Assembly (NCBI GenBank): GCA_950295325.1
Contig: OX485804.1
Location: 2,108,001-2,172,000, forward strand
Reading direction: 5' to 3'
DNA: 64,000 bases
From: Polytrichum commune
Lineage: Eukaryota; Streptophyta; Polytrichopsida; Polytrichales; Polytrichaceae
Shown here: piece by piece, positions 21,224-33,897 of the stretch
Layout: each line of letters begins with the position of its first letter
Numbering within the stretch: the first letter of the stretch is position 1
The notes under the pieces: model-generated
Seen by the model: the letters and a program-made list of their open reading frames with translations, nothing else
Databases searched by the model: none
What the model was told of the DNA's origin: nothing
Position numbers and translations under genes: made by a program

Positions 21224-22705
21224 GTCTTTACAAGGATATCTTTGAATTTGTTGCAGCCCTGGTCCACTTTAGCTGTCACCCACTTGTGGTCTGTATGATA
21301 TTCATTGTGAGATTCTTCATGTTGTATTGGTCATGTATGATTTTCCACATCTTTATACTGATGATATTTATCCATATTAGTAGGGCTTCTAAAATGTATC
21401 ATGATTATAGCTGTGTAACTTTTTTGTGCCTTCACCTTTGATCATTTGGGCACAATAGGCCCATAAACGCGGTGTTTTCAATTTCAACAAGGCTTCTCTG
21501 ACGATGGTTTTCTTTATTACGAATTTCTTTTAATTAGCGTTACCAATGGCCACCTTTTTCACTCTCTTCTATATTATAATAAATTTTAAAATGTTTTATT
21601 AGAAATATATATAACCTGCCTCTACCAACAACCATCAATCTCACTTTCACATGTGTTTCTTAAGCATAAAAATAACCCTCTACCTCTCTTTGGCATATCA
21701 TGTAAGGGAAATGCAGTTATATTATAATCAAATATTTTAAAAATATACCAATCATGAGCTTCCACTAACGCTATCAAGAATTGTGAAAAGTTTTATATTC
21801 ACCAAACCTTATTCATTAAGTGTTGACATGCATTACCGGGGTCCTATTACCACTCAAAGGCAATCTCTACAATACTCCTATCCTATGACGGGATAGAGCC
21901 AACAAAACAAAGGCATGCTCAAAAATTCAACACAAAAACATAGCGATTGGTTCAGTTCATCATTAGATTGTCCATTAAGTCAATCTAACCTCCTATTATG
22001 GATCGTGATTCGCCTGATTCTTAGTAGGCCCAAAGACCATGGCACTCCCTCATGGTTCAATACTTACCTCTACTTCACATTCCATGAGATCAACAACTTC
22101 GTTGAGATCTTGTCACTAGCAAACCTAGAATATCTCTCTTCACATCTAAGGGCTCTAAATTCTGCAACAAGATGGTAAAAATGCAACAATTAGATTCATA
22201 CACAGAATCACGCCAAGAGCCTCGACTACCAAAGACCGAAGTCCTCCAGTTGAGCCAATATTGAAGGTTGGATCTGATGAATCGAACCTCTGCAGCAGAT
22301 ATCTGCACTCTGTATCTGGTTTAGAAAAGACTTTATACAAATTAAAGTAGAGCCAAACCTAAAATCTCAACACAACTCTCTTCGGTTCAGTTAACTATTA
22401 AACTCTCAATTATATTGATCGGCTAGCTGACTGTCTGCCTTAATAAAGGGTGCAACGCTTGCACTTTATGCCCTGCAAGAGGGAAAAGAAAATTATTGCA
22501 TACCAGTGTACCTCATTCATCCAACAAAAATAAACACCTGAGTAGACAAACATTGTTCCTTTATGTGAACTAAAACCTAACTACACTGAAGATAATTCGA
22601 TCGCAAGATTAATAGCAAGTTCATTATGTAGAGTTCGGGGTGCCACAATCTACATACTTAAGATAGTCAATTTTACTCTACCTTGTAGCAAGCAGGGATT
22701 CACAT
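21224..22705. other. Left flank of copy A, no gene assigned
   Basis: It matches 42118-43600 in copy B. Positions 22155-22340 (and 43060-43245) hold a conserved minus-strand ORF reading ..LLQRFDSSDPTFNIGSTGGL in one frame and a 72-codon ORF in another. I cannot tell whether it is an exon. Confidence 0.35.
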
Positions 22706-24629
22706 GGTAATGAGAGGCCATAGATGTGAAAAGAATTCAAAGCCAATAGTTTCAAAATACATCTTGGACACACCTCAAACCATCATACCACAAGATTGAT
22801 TATAAACATGCAAGTTGCATATGGGCTTGAAATATATAAACAAAATCATGGCCATAAAGGATTGTTGTATTAAAATTTTAGAATACATCATAAGAAGATG
22901 GAGCCACTTGTTAACCATTATTTGGACCATGTTGAAAGTTTATTCACTGTACAACTTTGTGTCTTTCAAGTTTTTCAGCAAGTCTTTCAAGTTGCTATTG
23001 TGCCGAACAATTGTACTTGCAACAATCAAGCAGAGTCGTTACCTAGAAAGATAAGACACTTGACAATGCACCCTCAAAGTGGTAGGAATATGCTAAACCT
23101 GTTGACATTGACTAGAACATTACTTGGACTAGCTATTGCATAATCTTGAAACCAAGTGATTGAGGAAGTCAAATTGCTCTTGGTTATATTTTGGTTCATA
23201 TCTTTAACCATATATTTGACATGGGTATCCCCTAGAGAAGAGATTAAATTGGTTTAGATTAATAAAATTATAGTGTATTTTCTTGGAACATGTGTGGGAG
23301 TGATCATGATTGCAGAGGTGAAATAACATGACCATGAATTAACAAAAGATCTATAATGTAATTGAGTTTTTCAAACCCAAACAACTCCGGTAAATGAAAT
23401 GCAGAGACCAACATCTATGTGTAGCCTTGGAGTGTGAGTTTTTGTGTGTCGGATGATTGTTTAATGTTGCCCTTTTTATTTATTTTGGGTTGTTGTTGTT
23501 GTTGGTTTATTTGTTTGTTTTGTTTTGTTTTTGTACTATTCCTCGGGATCATAGATAGCTACATAGGCATAGGCATATATATGCCATACTTGCTAGGGCA
23601 CTGGATACATACTGATGTTGTTGCTGGAATTAAATTTTGGAGGGTCATGTGTGGAGAGCTTTGAGGGGCAATCAAGTGTGAGCATTTGGTATGTTTCCCC
23701 ATGTGCACTAGTAATGCTAACATATGATACATAACGGCGTCTCTTAATTATCATAGTGTCATTGAATCAACATCCCAAAGATAAGGTTGCAAGATCCTTC
23801 TTCCTTTCACTTTTCTTCTTATGTAAAATTTAAACCTCCTGAGTAACCGACACTAGAGTTGATCCCCTGCCCCTCCTCCTCCTCCCCTTGCCATGCCCGC
23901 AACCGAGTGCAAGCTGCCCAGGCCCCAATCCCAAACAAGGGTGCCCCCATGGCCCAAATTCTATCTGTGCTTGGGTTCATGGGGCGCCCTAGTGACACAA
24001 TCTCACATTTTCCCTCTCTCTCTGTGGGTTTATATTTAGGTCTCGGAAACTCGTGGTCCACACCACCTCTTTAACTTAACGGACCTTACTTTCAGAGTGA
24101 GCAATGATTATTAGACCCAAGCTTGAAGCCTGGTTGGTTTTTTCAAACTAGGATGAATATGCACTAGTCCGGTGATTCATGCATGAGAAGGAGAACAATA
24201 TTACAATAAACTCATGCGAGTGCAACAGAGAGTTGCCACCCTGGGATCACACTTTAAGGAAATTGATCAGTCTGCAGTTTCCACAGCATACAGATAATTG
24301 GTGAAGATTCACTTGAGGGCTGAAGTAATCAGCTGCAGTAGCCTGGTGAAATTGCTAGACTGCCATTTTGACAGTACGAATAGTATGTGTGAATCGAGCT
24401 TAGAGCTCCTGGATTCTTATCAGCAGTTCAAAGAAACCAACATACCTGGAATTTGAATTATGCACAGGTACCCTATATGAGATTTTTCTCAGTGATGAAA
24501 CTTGAAAGTAAATCAAGAATTGTCGTGACATCAGGGTTGATGGTTGGGTTAGAATCTTCACCTACAGCTTCACTGCTTTGTGAGCCGGATGCTGTAGATG
24601 AGGATTCGGACCCCTCCAACATTGGTGGG
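22706..24629. other. Segment present only in copy A
   Basis: Copy B passes from GATTCACAT directly to the sequence that matches A 24631 (ATTTCATCAAC). No terminal repeats or target duplication are visible at the edges. The right end contains a gene-unit 3' block (24240-24650), so a deletion in B explains it better than an insertion in A. The rest (22815-24240) shows no supported gene. Confidence 0.6.
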
Positions 24630-24650
24630 ATTTCATCAACTTTTTAAACT
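24240..24650 (-). pseudogene. 3'-terminal block of a further array unit (A0)
   Basis: Positions 24240-24375 align with the DNA just past the stop of unit A1 (25050-25210): shared GATCAGTCTG, GAGGG.TGAAG.AATCAGCTGC and GTGAAATTGCTAG. Next to it the minus-strand frame reads VDEIPPMLEGSESSSTASGS..INPDVTTILDLLSSFITEKN, then stops, like the acidic C-terminus of a last exon. A plus-strand ORF (24453-24647) overlaps it. Minus orientation fits the array, but the coding strand is not proven. Confidence 0.4.
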
Positions 24651-25235
24651 TGTATATGTAGCTCCTTAGCTTACATTTACTGATCACAATGCAGAAGAAC
24701 GACCTCCAAGATATCGAGAGTTTGCATTCTTCTCTAACAACAATATATGAATACAGAAGAATGATAATCCATTGACATCTTGGAATTTGTCATTGCATGG
24801 TTCGTCGCAAGGGGGTTGAGAGATCAGAACCGGTGGTTAAGTGAAGTCCTCTCCTAGAATGGTTCCATTGATCTCATGTGGACAAGTCACCATGCTAACA
24901 ACTGTGGATTTGCATCATAATGGATGATGCCTGCATATATACATATCAGGATTGTAACTAAATATCTAGTTATCTGGTATGTCTTACTGATGCGATGTGT
25001 GTCACACTTCAACCATGCACAACCGGAATCAAAATAAATCAGGTGTTGTAAATTGAGTTCCAAAACTCCTGAGATTATCTTATCACAGTGAAGAATATTT
25101 ATCAGTCTGTAGTCTGCACGATAAACCTATACTCGATGTAAATTTCACATGAGGGTTGAAGCAATCAGCTGCTGTACAACAGTGAAATTGCTAGTCAAGT
25201 TTACTATTTTTGTAGTAGTCTGGTATAATTTCCAA

Positions 25236-25739
25236 TTATGAGTAGGGTGAAGTATAATGCTGCACATATGGATATTGTACGATGCCAACTGGATATTGCA
25301 GCACACACCCAGGAGGGTATGGCAGGTACCCAGGTGGATATGGCAGATACCCAGGTGGATATTGCACATATCCATGTACATCGTATGGAATTATATTTGG
25401 AGGCGGAGTATTGATGGCCGGAAGATGATCATGCATGGCTGGGAGCTGGTGTTGGTCAGGAGCCAGTGGCTGAAATGGTGTGTGGAATGGTGTGCCCTGC
25501 AACTGGTTGGGGGAGAAAATCTCTGCCAAAGGTGGTGAGGCGCCCGCTTGAGATTGCCCTCCTCCGACCATCTCTTGGTGGACATTCATGTTGCCGCCTT
25601 CACTCTGCACATCATCTAACACCATTGATGCCAACAAGTTAATTGCCATCGAGGATATGGCCCCATGGTGCTCATCAAAGAATTCACAGGCATGGCTAGA
25701 ACATGCATGGTTGTAACATGGTTGGACAGTAGAGGGCAT
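25236..25739 (-). CDS. Terminal exon of A1 with YPPGYLP repeats
   Basis: It opens with FDEHHGAISSMAINLLASMV, then LDDVQSEGG, a Gln/Pro-rich middle (SPNQLQGTPFH, LAPDQHQLPAMHDHLPAINT), and a tail in which YPPGYLP-type units are tandem: YPPGYLP, YPPGYLP, YPPGC, followed by VLQYPVGIVQYPYVQ. The homologous exon of B1 has more units. The EHH..SM.INLLA.....DVQ.EGG start is shared with unit 2 terminal exons, which lack the repeats. Pro/Tyr repeats of this sort are usually disordered. The acceptor site was not resolved. Confidence 0.55.
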   Translation of the reverse strand: MPSTVQPCYNHACSSHACEFFDEHHGAISSMAINLLASMVLDDVQSEGGNMNVHQEMVGGGQSQAGASPPLAEIFSPNQLQGTPFHTPFQPLAPDQHQLPAMHDHLPAINTPPPNIIPYDVHGYVQYPPGYLPYPPGYLPYPPGCVLQYPVGIVQYPYVQHYTSPYS

Positions 25740-26683
25740 TCACATGATCAATCCATTGATTGATTCAGGTATGTGCAATTTCACATGTTGACATTTTTAG
25801 AAGCAAGTAGATTCAGAACCTTTTTGAACCATACATACCCTCTAGGTATTTAGTTTTATTATTAAGGATTTTTTAGAATTTTTTTAGAATTTTTTAGACT
25901 CTCAACCCCTATTTTATAAGGTGAACGCAACTCTAGAACAATGTTGAGTCATTCTTAAGCATGTAATAGCACCTCCTAACCTGCATATCCTTAAGCCCAG
26001 TTTGACCCTAGGCTTCCTGCCGGTGCCATCCGGTAAAAATCTTGGGGTGTAATTAACCAACCCTATAAGCTAGGCTTTTGAATCCTATAACAAGATGAGT
26101 GATGAGAGACTAACAAGCTTGATGTTAAGCTACCACCAAGATTGTAACAAATTTAGCACAATTATTATTACATATCAAGATGGTTTTGTTGGGTAAAGTT
26201 ACATGTTGGGCATGGGGCGTTGGTGGATGCTCCTGGCTTCAACAATCGAACATTCTGCGACACGCGAGGTCGCCACACTTGTCGTGGTTGATTCAAGGAG
26301 TGTGGTGTGGGAATAGAATCCGGCACAATAACACCTATATAATAAACATGGGTCATCTGCAAATTAAGGCTTTGACAAGTTCATATTAAAGCATGAAAGT
26401 GTTATAATAAATTTAAAGTACCAAATACAAAAATAAGATATGATAAAACATTATAAAGCACATATTTTCATTGATAAGGTTTTGATAACACTAATTATGT
26501 CCAAAAAACCTCGCCACGTTTTGCTTGTGTTATTTTCTAGGCTCTAATTAAAAGATTAAAACTTTTGAACGGGCAGGACAATCTATGTACCCCAGGGCAT
26601 TCCACACCACCCTGCAGGTACATTCCTGTGACACCTATAACAACACCAATTGAAGGAAAATGGAGGCCCGCTTTTTAAGCAGG

Positions 26684-26760
26684 AAAAAGCTTTGAGGGGA
26701 GGGCTTTACAAATTTAAAGTTTTGTTCAAGGCTTCTTTGTTGTAAAGCCCTCCCCTCCAC
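26684..26760. repeat. Intron hairpin in A1 (18-bp perfect arms)
   Basis: GAGGGGAGGGCTTTACAA (26694-26711) pairs perfectly with 26740-26757. The B1 counterpart has 30-bp arms. Confidence 0.75.
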
Positions 26761-26908
26761 GCAGACCCATCCATAACAAAAAAGATAATTATTGTTATCC
26801 TTACATTATGCATTACGCATGAAAATAATGGAAGTCAACTATGTCAAATAAGACATTTGTCTCAAAAGAAAATGATAAACAGAAAAAGAAGAAAATGAAG
26901 AACACACC

Positions 26909-26933
26909 AAAAAAAAAAAAAAAAAAAAAAAAA
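26909..26933. repeat. Poly(A) tract, 25 nt
   Basis: A run of A with no interruption follows AGAACACACC. In copy B the equivalent place reads AGAAAAAACAAATAACTAACTG, so the tract is a copy-A expansion and not a retroposon tail with duplication. Confidence 0.8.
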
Positions 26934-28145
26934 CTGTCAAATAAGACACGGTCCTCTATGGATGTGATTACTCTTCTTCTTGAGTTCTTTGCAATAAGAC
27001 CACATTCATTGAGAAAATAAGATTTGTGAAGGAAAAATAAGCATATTAAAAATAAAAAATAAATTGCTGATCAATTACAAAACGCATGTTGGCGCCCTGG
27101 AATAGAACCTGCGGTGTCTTGAAACCGTTTCCGAGCCTGGGCGCGGCGAGCCCGAGCCCGGCGAGCATTTCCTCTGCTCCTCTTTCTCCCGCCTTCAATA
27201 TCATCAGGACGTCGATCACTGGTATTGGCTTCCCCATGAGGAAAATCTGGTTTACAAGTTGCCATACTCGGCGCCCGCCCTGCAATTTTCAGATATGCAC
27301 CCCCACACAACTCCGCCTGATTAGTACCACTCATCGGTAACAACTGCAGCGGCAAATTATTCAAGTGACTCTGAGACAACTTTCACAGATTCACCTATGT
27401 AGCAAACCTGTACTCCAATCTTTGTTGGCCACAGAACTCATCAACCATACAATGTGTATTTAACGCCTCGTAAATGTAGATTGTGAAGAGAACAATGGAA
27501 AACTCCTGGTTGTGTACACCAAGCAGTGGTTGGATATTAATCCCGGCACACCCAGACTCCTGTCACGAGCATGGAAACTTTCCGGTATGGATAAAAATTG
27601 TGACTTGTAGGTCGAGGAGAGCCTTGTGCACCTACCGCAGAACTCACAAACATACATTTAGAAATAAAATATATTTTTTACTACTCATGTAATTGAAAAC
27701 AGCTTCAACTATGGAGATGGTGAAGCCTCCATATCTCAACTTGCTCTACACCTCCAACATATCTTCAAGAAGCTGCTCCGTGGGTGATGGATTCGGAGTT
27801 CCCCACCTAACTTAATTACTCTCAACTTTTGCGAACAAAGACAAGATCATATCGACAAATTTTTGAAGTGAAGGAATTATGCCTTCCTGTGCACGTATAC
27901 TCACCCCAAGCACAATGGTGATGATTACTTCAGCAATGTGTGTGCTGGTAATCCACTACACACATACTAGATATAAGAGATTGAAGTCTGGCATGTAAGC
28001 CGCAAGTACTGGGAGACAGCAAGTGCACGAGTACACAAACTGTTAAACCAGAACCCCGAGAATGAGAGAGCTCGAGAGAGAGGAGATGTTCAATTAATGG
28101 TGAGCGGTGGAAAGTTCCAGAAGAGAGAGAATATTATAAAAAAGA

Positions 28146-28330
28146 AGTTAACGTGCATTTGTGGCCTATAATTTCCCCTATGTGAGAGGACAAGGAGATT
28201 GACAGCATTAAACTTGAGCCTATCATCTGCCAGGGATCGGAATATACATGGAAATGCTTCTACCTGTGCATGCCTTGAACAATGTGCAAACATGTGAGTA
28301 ACCCAGATCATGCCAAAACTTAACATCAAC
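28146..28330 (-). promoter_or_regulatory. Conserved block of unit A1
   Basis: This is one of six copies of a block of about 190 bp (others: 35565-35755, 39445-39635, 48222-48405, 55375-55570, 58986-59178). In the minus sense it starts near GGCATGATCTGGGTTRCTCA and ends ACAAATGCACGTTAAC. It precedes a TATA-like/leader segment in every unit, so a promoter or first-exon role is plausible. Confidence 0.5.
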
Positions 28331-28499
28331 AACCAAATGATTGTACTGCTCTTCCCCTTTTGGGAGGACTTAAGCAACAACTTCTTGTGGACGCCGTCAC
28401 CATGTCTGTAGATACCTTGCTTCCATAACACTGTGGATGTTGCTCTTATCTTCAAGGTTTATCTTCAACTGTACAAACATTAGCTCACAAGGTATGATT

Positions 28500-31400
28500 C
28501 ACAGAAATTCATCACATGCCTTAGATGGTTAGTGCGGCTGATCCCAATTGGAATTTTGGGCGGTAGAATTGATGTGAATATTCTTGCAATTAGAATGACC
28601 CTAATAAAGTCAGAGCAACTTAGATCAGTTTTATCTGAACCTATCTTAGTCAGTTATAGGCTCAAGAAAAACTCTCTAGTATGTTTCTTCTTTCACTTCC
28701 CTTCAATGTGGATAGGGAGCCCTGTTATCTTGAAGTTGAATTCCTGGATTTCATCAAATCACACAAAGTACCAGTCACAAAAGAATGACTCTGTAATATC
28801 TCTTGCTCATTTACTTGTAGCTGCATGGTGGCTTCTACTTGGTGGAAACAGTGACATGAGTACTCATGCAATGATCAACATTTTCACAATAAAGTTGGGC
28901 CAACTTGGATCATGAATACCTAAGCTTGTCTGAGTTGGCTATGAACCTTCAAGGAAACTGTGGATAGAACCCGTACACCCTTAGATAGGGGTAGGCAGCC
29001 TCTAAGGGACCTCTTATTGAAGAGGTTCTCCATTTGCACTTGCTCCTGCTGAATCAAGAGCATACCTTGTTTATGAATCTTCAAGTCCCCCCCTCCCCCC
29101 GAAGAAAAAACAACCCTGTTTTGGATCACATAGTCTTCATAATACAATTTGCATTGGGTTCCCACATGACAATAGAGAAAAAGAAAAAGAAATGCTTTCA
29201 CTTTGAGAATCCATAGCTGATTCATAATCTTAGCTCAATAAATGACTGGACCTAAATCATGGGCACATATAATACAATCAATGCATGTTATCGCAAGTAC
29301 ACCTTGATATGACAAAAAGAAAAAGTTGTCAACTCTACCATTGGAAATAATCATGGAAGACATGTATGCAACCTTTCGTGACTCCTACATATAGTACCGT
29401 GGGTACACACTAATCTTAAAAACAAATATTAGAGTAAAACTGGACTAGCTAGTATGTGGAAGTTTAGGTTTTGTCCATACCTTCACTCCTTAAATCCAAC
29501 AAAATTCTTGAAGTGTGCAACATTGTGCTTGGGGACAAGAGATGTCATTAAGTTTTAAGCCTCGTGCTTCCTCACCCTTTCTAAACAAAGAGATGCCATG
29601 CTCCATGGGAATACCTTGCCACGACACTAAGATCATTTTGGCACACTACTAAGACTTCTAATCTAATGTTTATCATATTTTGAATACATAATCAAATCTC
29701 TTCTAAGTACGTGTCTTTTTGATATTTGTTCTTGGAACCACACCTAACTACATACCACTCAAATGTAAGTGTCCGATTAAGTTAAGTAGCATGGGATTTA
29801 GGCATGTCTACTATGCTTAATATAACAAGTAATCGGCTGCTTTTTATCATAAAGTTGACTGATCAATCCTTCAATAACATGCATATGCTTAGTTTTATAG
29901 ACTCAAACATATGAAATCGCTATGATCTTAGTAAAAATCCCAAAGTAGCTGCAATTGTTCTGGTGTAACCACCCAATTGAGTTTCATATATTGAGGACCT
30001 CATACTTTGAGTGATTATGGCTTCAACATTACTTAAGAATGCATTTTGTGACAATTCAGATAAAATATCCTGATTTTTTTTGGAAACACTCCAATGTCAA
30101 ATTTTAGTCAATGCCATGTGTCACACTGTCGCTGGTTGAGATCATCAATTAGCCTTTGTATGCTTTGACTTTGAATTCAAATCTCTTCATTTAAAATTTT
30201 TTTTGGGTGGTGGATGTTTGTGATTCAGCAAGATTTGAAGGGGCACATATCAGCTTAGATGATGATGTGCACTGATTCTGGTGCATGATATGTAAATTCA
30301 ATTACATTATTCATATCATGAATCATTTTCCAAACTGCAAAATAAGTACTATAGTAACAATCCCATAACAATAGCAAGAATAATTAAGTAATAAACACAA
30401 CTTAGATACTGAATTGAGATACAAGACTTGTTTAATCCTTGGTGAACTTGTGAGTGTAGACTTGTTTAGATTTGTAGGGATTTCATGTTGCCAATGGCTT
30501 TAAATTTGAGATTTGGAGAAGAGGTCGTCTTGGGCCTTGAACACTTTGTCTCCATAATCTATATTACAGCGTGCATGCTTTGATGATGTTGAAAACAATG
30601 TTGTGCAGGTATTACTTCTGAGCCATGCCTTAAGGTAGGGCATCCCACCCACTTTAGTGATTGCCAACCTTAGCCCTTCTTCCTTAGTGTAAATGAGATC
30701 GAATGTTGCATACCAAGAAAAACAAGAAGAAACATCAACTTTGTCATGAACATTGTCGTAGATGGTGCTTGCCTTATCTGCATTCTTTATGGCTTCCCCT
30801 ACACAATTTTAGCATAGTCAAAGAGACATTGCCAAATAGTTTGCATCACCTTCATAACATGACATTTGACATTGTTAAAGAATCATACTAAGGTCCTTTC
30901 TTGCAAGATTTCATAATTATGGTCCACAAAATAAACGATTGTCATTCCAATGGTAGAAAGAGAGATGACGCCAAGTAGAGGCTGGCGTGAATGAAGAACG
31001 CTTCACCTTGATCACAGCTGTGAGCTCAACGTATGTGAACCCAAAGTGGTAACGACCCTCCATTCATTGAGTGGAGCTATGTGACAAGTGCCATTGCCTC
31101 CTGTCGGAGGAATTGGTCCCTAAAATTGGTGGCTAGGTCCAAAGGAATTAATATAATTATGGGTTGTGTGTTCGTGTGAGCACCTTGGGGTTGGATGTTA
31201 TGTTGGCAAGATGGCTACACTTATGATCCCAAGGTATAATTCAAAGGCTATGAGGTCCCTTTTGAGGTCATAGTGTTAACAATACCAATAGAGAGGTCTT
31301 GAGGTTAGACTCTCTCCTCTTGATTCTACAATCCCACAAGATTCAATGAGCAATTATAGTTTTTTTTTTGTTTTGTTTTGGTGATAGCAATAAGTTCACA

Positions 31401-31692
31401 CGTGTGACATTAGTCATTGCTTTTGGTGATTTGAATCTAGCTCTCCAAGAGTAGACAGTGATCCCCTTGTGACAAAGAGCCCAACTTAATGAAGAAACCA
31501 TCTTGGTTGCTCCTCATTTTATTCCACACATTTATAAGGGGACAGGGGGGTGGCACTCCCTTGTAAACATATGTACCCCAGGGGCCCGGGGGCAACTGCT
31601 TGTGGTACTCCCAGAGGTTACTTTCTTTAGAACTTGATCAATGATCTGCAAAATAATTTTGAAGAAGCATGATTTTGGAATTGATGTTGAAT
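28500..31692. other. Spacer between units A1 and A2
   Basis: Matches 48575-51710 in copy B. No gene is supported. The part just upstream of A1 (about 28800-29010) is related to the DNA upstream of unit 3 (40140-40270): both contain GTGGTGGCTTCTACTTGG and GATAGGGG..AGCCTCTA, so units 1 and 3 share a longer ancestral block than unit 2. Confidence 0.4.
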
Positions 31693-32120
31693 AGTTATCC
31701 AGAATCAACTGACAGAAGAAAAACTCTCCTCAAAAGAACAGAGAGGATGAAGTTACGTGATAGGAGGCGCCGGCCCAGTTCTCTACACAAGTTTTTGCTT
31801 GACATTTCTTGTGTCCAGCATACAAAGGCCTAAGGACACTGCTATAGAATACCTAACATTGATTTAGCTAAATTTGTTGGACTACGACCATGCTTAGATT
31901 TAGAACAGTTGTCCATGATCAACAGACAGAAGCAAAATTCTATTTAAAAGAACAGAGAAGGTGAAGTTACGCGATAGGAGGCACTGGCCCAGTTCTCTAC
32001 ACAAGTCTTTGCTTGGCATTTCCTGTGTCCAGCATACAAAAGCCTAAGGACACTGCTATAGAATACCTAACATCGATTTAGCTTAATTTGTTGGACTACA
32101 ACCACGATTAGATTTAGAAC
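31693..32120. repeat. 214-bp tandem duplication in copy A
   Basis: Units 31693-31906 and 31907-32120 have the same length and order (GAACAGAGA, AGGAGGC, CCCAGTTCTCTACACAAG, GTGTCCAGCATACAAA, CTAAGGACACTGCTATAGAA). Copy B has a single unit (about 51720-51931). Confidence 0.9.
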
Positions 32121-32381
32121 AAACCGTGTCATGTAATTGAGCTTCACTAGAGCTCTGGAAAAGCCAGCCTGCAGATCCCACAAAATGCCTAGTATACTCA
32201 ATGCAAATTCACATGATGCCTGAATGAACTAGCAAGTTCACCAGGCTCATCAAGGTTCCCATTGTTGGATTATTAGCACTACTGAAGTGCAGACTGAGCC
32301 TTAGAGCTCGGACCTGGAGTCTCATCACAGTTAAGGAAATCCAGGAGTCTGGTTCCACAATTACATAGGTAGCTATTCAAT

Positions 32382-32780
32382 CTATTCCAGTTGGACATTC
32401 AATAGTGCACATTCCAAATGTGGAATGTTCACATAGGGGGGATAGTACAGCACACCCTGCTCAACATGCGGACATTGCACAACAGCCGGTTGATAGGAGG
32501 GAATGTTAATAGGCGCACTTCTGCCTGTGAGATGATCTGCATGTTGTTCAATCAGCATGTTGGAAAATGGAGGAGGTTGGGATCCCTGCACATCTTGATC
32601 ACTTCGGTGTATCATTTGAATTGGCTGAGCTGGTGCTTGCCACTGGTTGGGGCCTAAAACATCTCGCGAAGATGTTAAGGATTCTAGTCGAGGTGTTGGT
32701 GCTAAGGATTTTGTCCGAGGAGCTTGCCCTGTGCGACTGCTATTTGGGATGCCTCCTTCACCTTGCACATCATCTGCCAT
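32382..32780 (-). CDS. Terminal exon of A2
   Basis: It reads DDVQGEGGIPNSS, then a Pro/Gln-rich stretch (LGPNQWQAPAQPIQMIHRSD, GSQPPPFSNMLIEQHADHLT) and ends YYPPYVNIPHLECALLNVQL. The start SMVINFLA is out of frame by one base in this copy. It is homologous to the A1/B1 terminal exon but has no YPPGYLP array. Confidence 0.5.
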   Translation of the reverse strand: MADDVQGEGGIPNSSRTGQAPRTKSLAPTPRLESLTSSRDVLGPNQWQAPAQPIQMIHRSDQDVQGSQPPPFSNMLIEQHADHLTGRSAPINIPSYQPAVVQCPHVEQGVLYYPPYVNIPHLECALLNVQLE

Positions 32781-33897
32781 GCACCATGAATGCCAAAAAG
32801 TTAATTACCATTGAGCCGGACTTGGCCACATGGTGCTCATCACAAGAAGGCTGGGGTGGGGTGTAAACAAACTAGATAGCTTTCGAGGTCCGAGAGGGTT
32901 TATTGGACATCAACAATTTTGGTTTCCTCTCTTCTAGACCCTCCCATCATGGAGATGGATGGTTGAGGTTAAAGGCATGGGAAGGTGAGGGTTATGTTAT
33001 GTGGAAGGCATCCTCTTCCATAATCTAGAATGCAACCTAATGCACCAAATGTTAATGAATAGCTTGTTTAGCATCAGTTAATTGATCCAGCTACAAGAGC
33101 TCTTAGAAATTCACAGTAACCTACATCATGATTTCGATGTTTATTGGCACAATAAAACTATCAATATAATGTCTGACATCCAGTATATATCCACATGGCT
33201 ATTGAATAATGTGAATGTGCCATACAAATTGAGAAACGTTGACAATTTCACATTGCTCATAACACAGATTGATTTCTTATAGAAATCCATCTCCTCGCAC
33301 ACTGATGTACAACCCGCTTCAAATGGTCCTCATGTGAATAACCTAATTGTTGACCTGGGTCTCCCATTCAAACTAGCTGTTTCAAAATCGCTTCTTCTGT
33401 TGTTTCTAATAACTTCATAATTTCCTACCTCACAAAGAGGACCAACATGCTTGGACATCAGAGGGCAATGACAACATCAATCCATTCATACGGCTTGTGT
33501 GTAAATTAGAGATATAGGTTTACACTTTCAAAATCGAGTAGATTCTGCAATTTTTTCTGAAGCAGGGCCCCTTAGGTACTAAATTCCAGTTCCAAGAAAA
33601 TTATGAAATTTCTTAGAATCTGTAGACGTCTCATCTTACTAAACACAAAACAAACCTAACCAGTTCTTCGAACCAACTTCTCAATTCTGCGATCCTCACC
33701 CTTGGGAGATTAATTGGCTACAAGACATTGAGCTGTGTGAGATTGACAGGCTTGATGTTAAGCCCATGTTAAGCCACCACCAAGATGAGCTATGTGAGAT
33801 TCACGTTAACAGGCTTGATGTTAAGGTACCACCAAAGATCATGTCTCTGGGCACAATTGCAGCTGCACATTAAGGTGGTTTCACTCCGTGAACTTAC

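Larger units (their letters stand above)
25236..28480 (-). pseudogene. Array unit A1 (multi-exon gene, probably degraded)
   Basis: The order on the minus strand is: coding-like exon at about 28384-28470 (KINLEDK.. frame, interrupted by TGA), conserved block 28146-28330, leader, GTAG acceptor and second exon near 27640-27460, basic exon 27379-27071, exon 26362-26168 (..WRPRV..) and terminal Pro/Tyr-rich exon 25739-25236. Copy B1 retains about 76-100 bp near 47400-47480 that A1 has lost in the second exon (A1 jumps at about 27412), which shortens that ORF. The basic exon reads GRKRSRGNARRARARRAQAR. Function unknown; likely nuclear if expressed because of the basic stretch (inference). Confidence 0.5.

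Noticed and set aside
22155-22340. Two exons with a GT-AG intron inside the conserved minus-strand ORF
   Set aside because: The implied intron would be only about 50 nt, shorter than plant introns normally are, and two frames are equally open.
24453-24647. Plus-strand gene ending in the ORF at 24453-24647
   Set aside because: The composition is protein-like on both strands, and the adjacent homology with unit 3' ends supports the minus strand; left as uncertain.
25257-25538. Plus-strand ORFs opposite the YPPGYLP exons (also 45160-45499)
   Set aside because: Long because the 21-nt repeats are open in several frames; the minus-strand frame alone is homologous to the repeat-free unit 2 terminal exons.
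26909-26933. Poly(A) tail of a retroposon
   Set aside because: No target duplication surrounds it and copy B has a short A-rich version at the same place; it is a local expansion.
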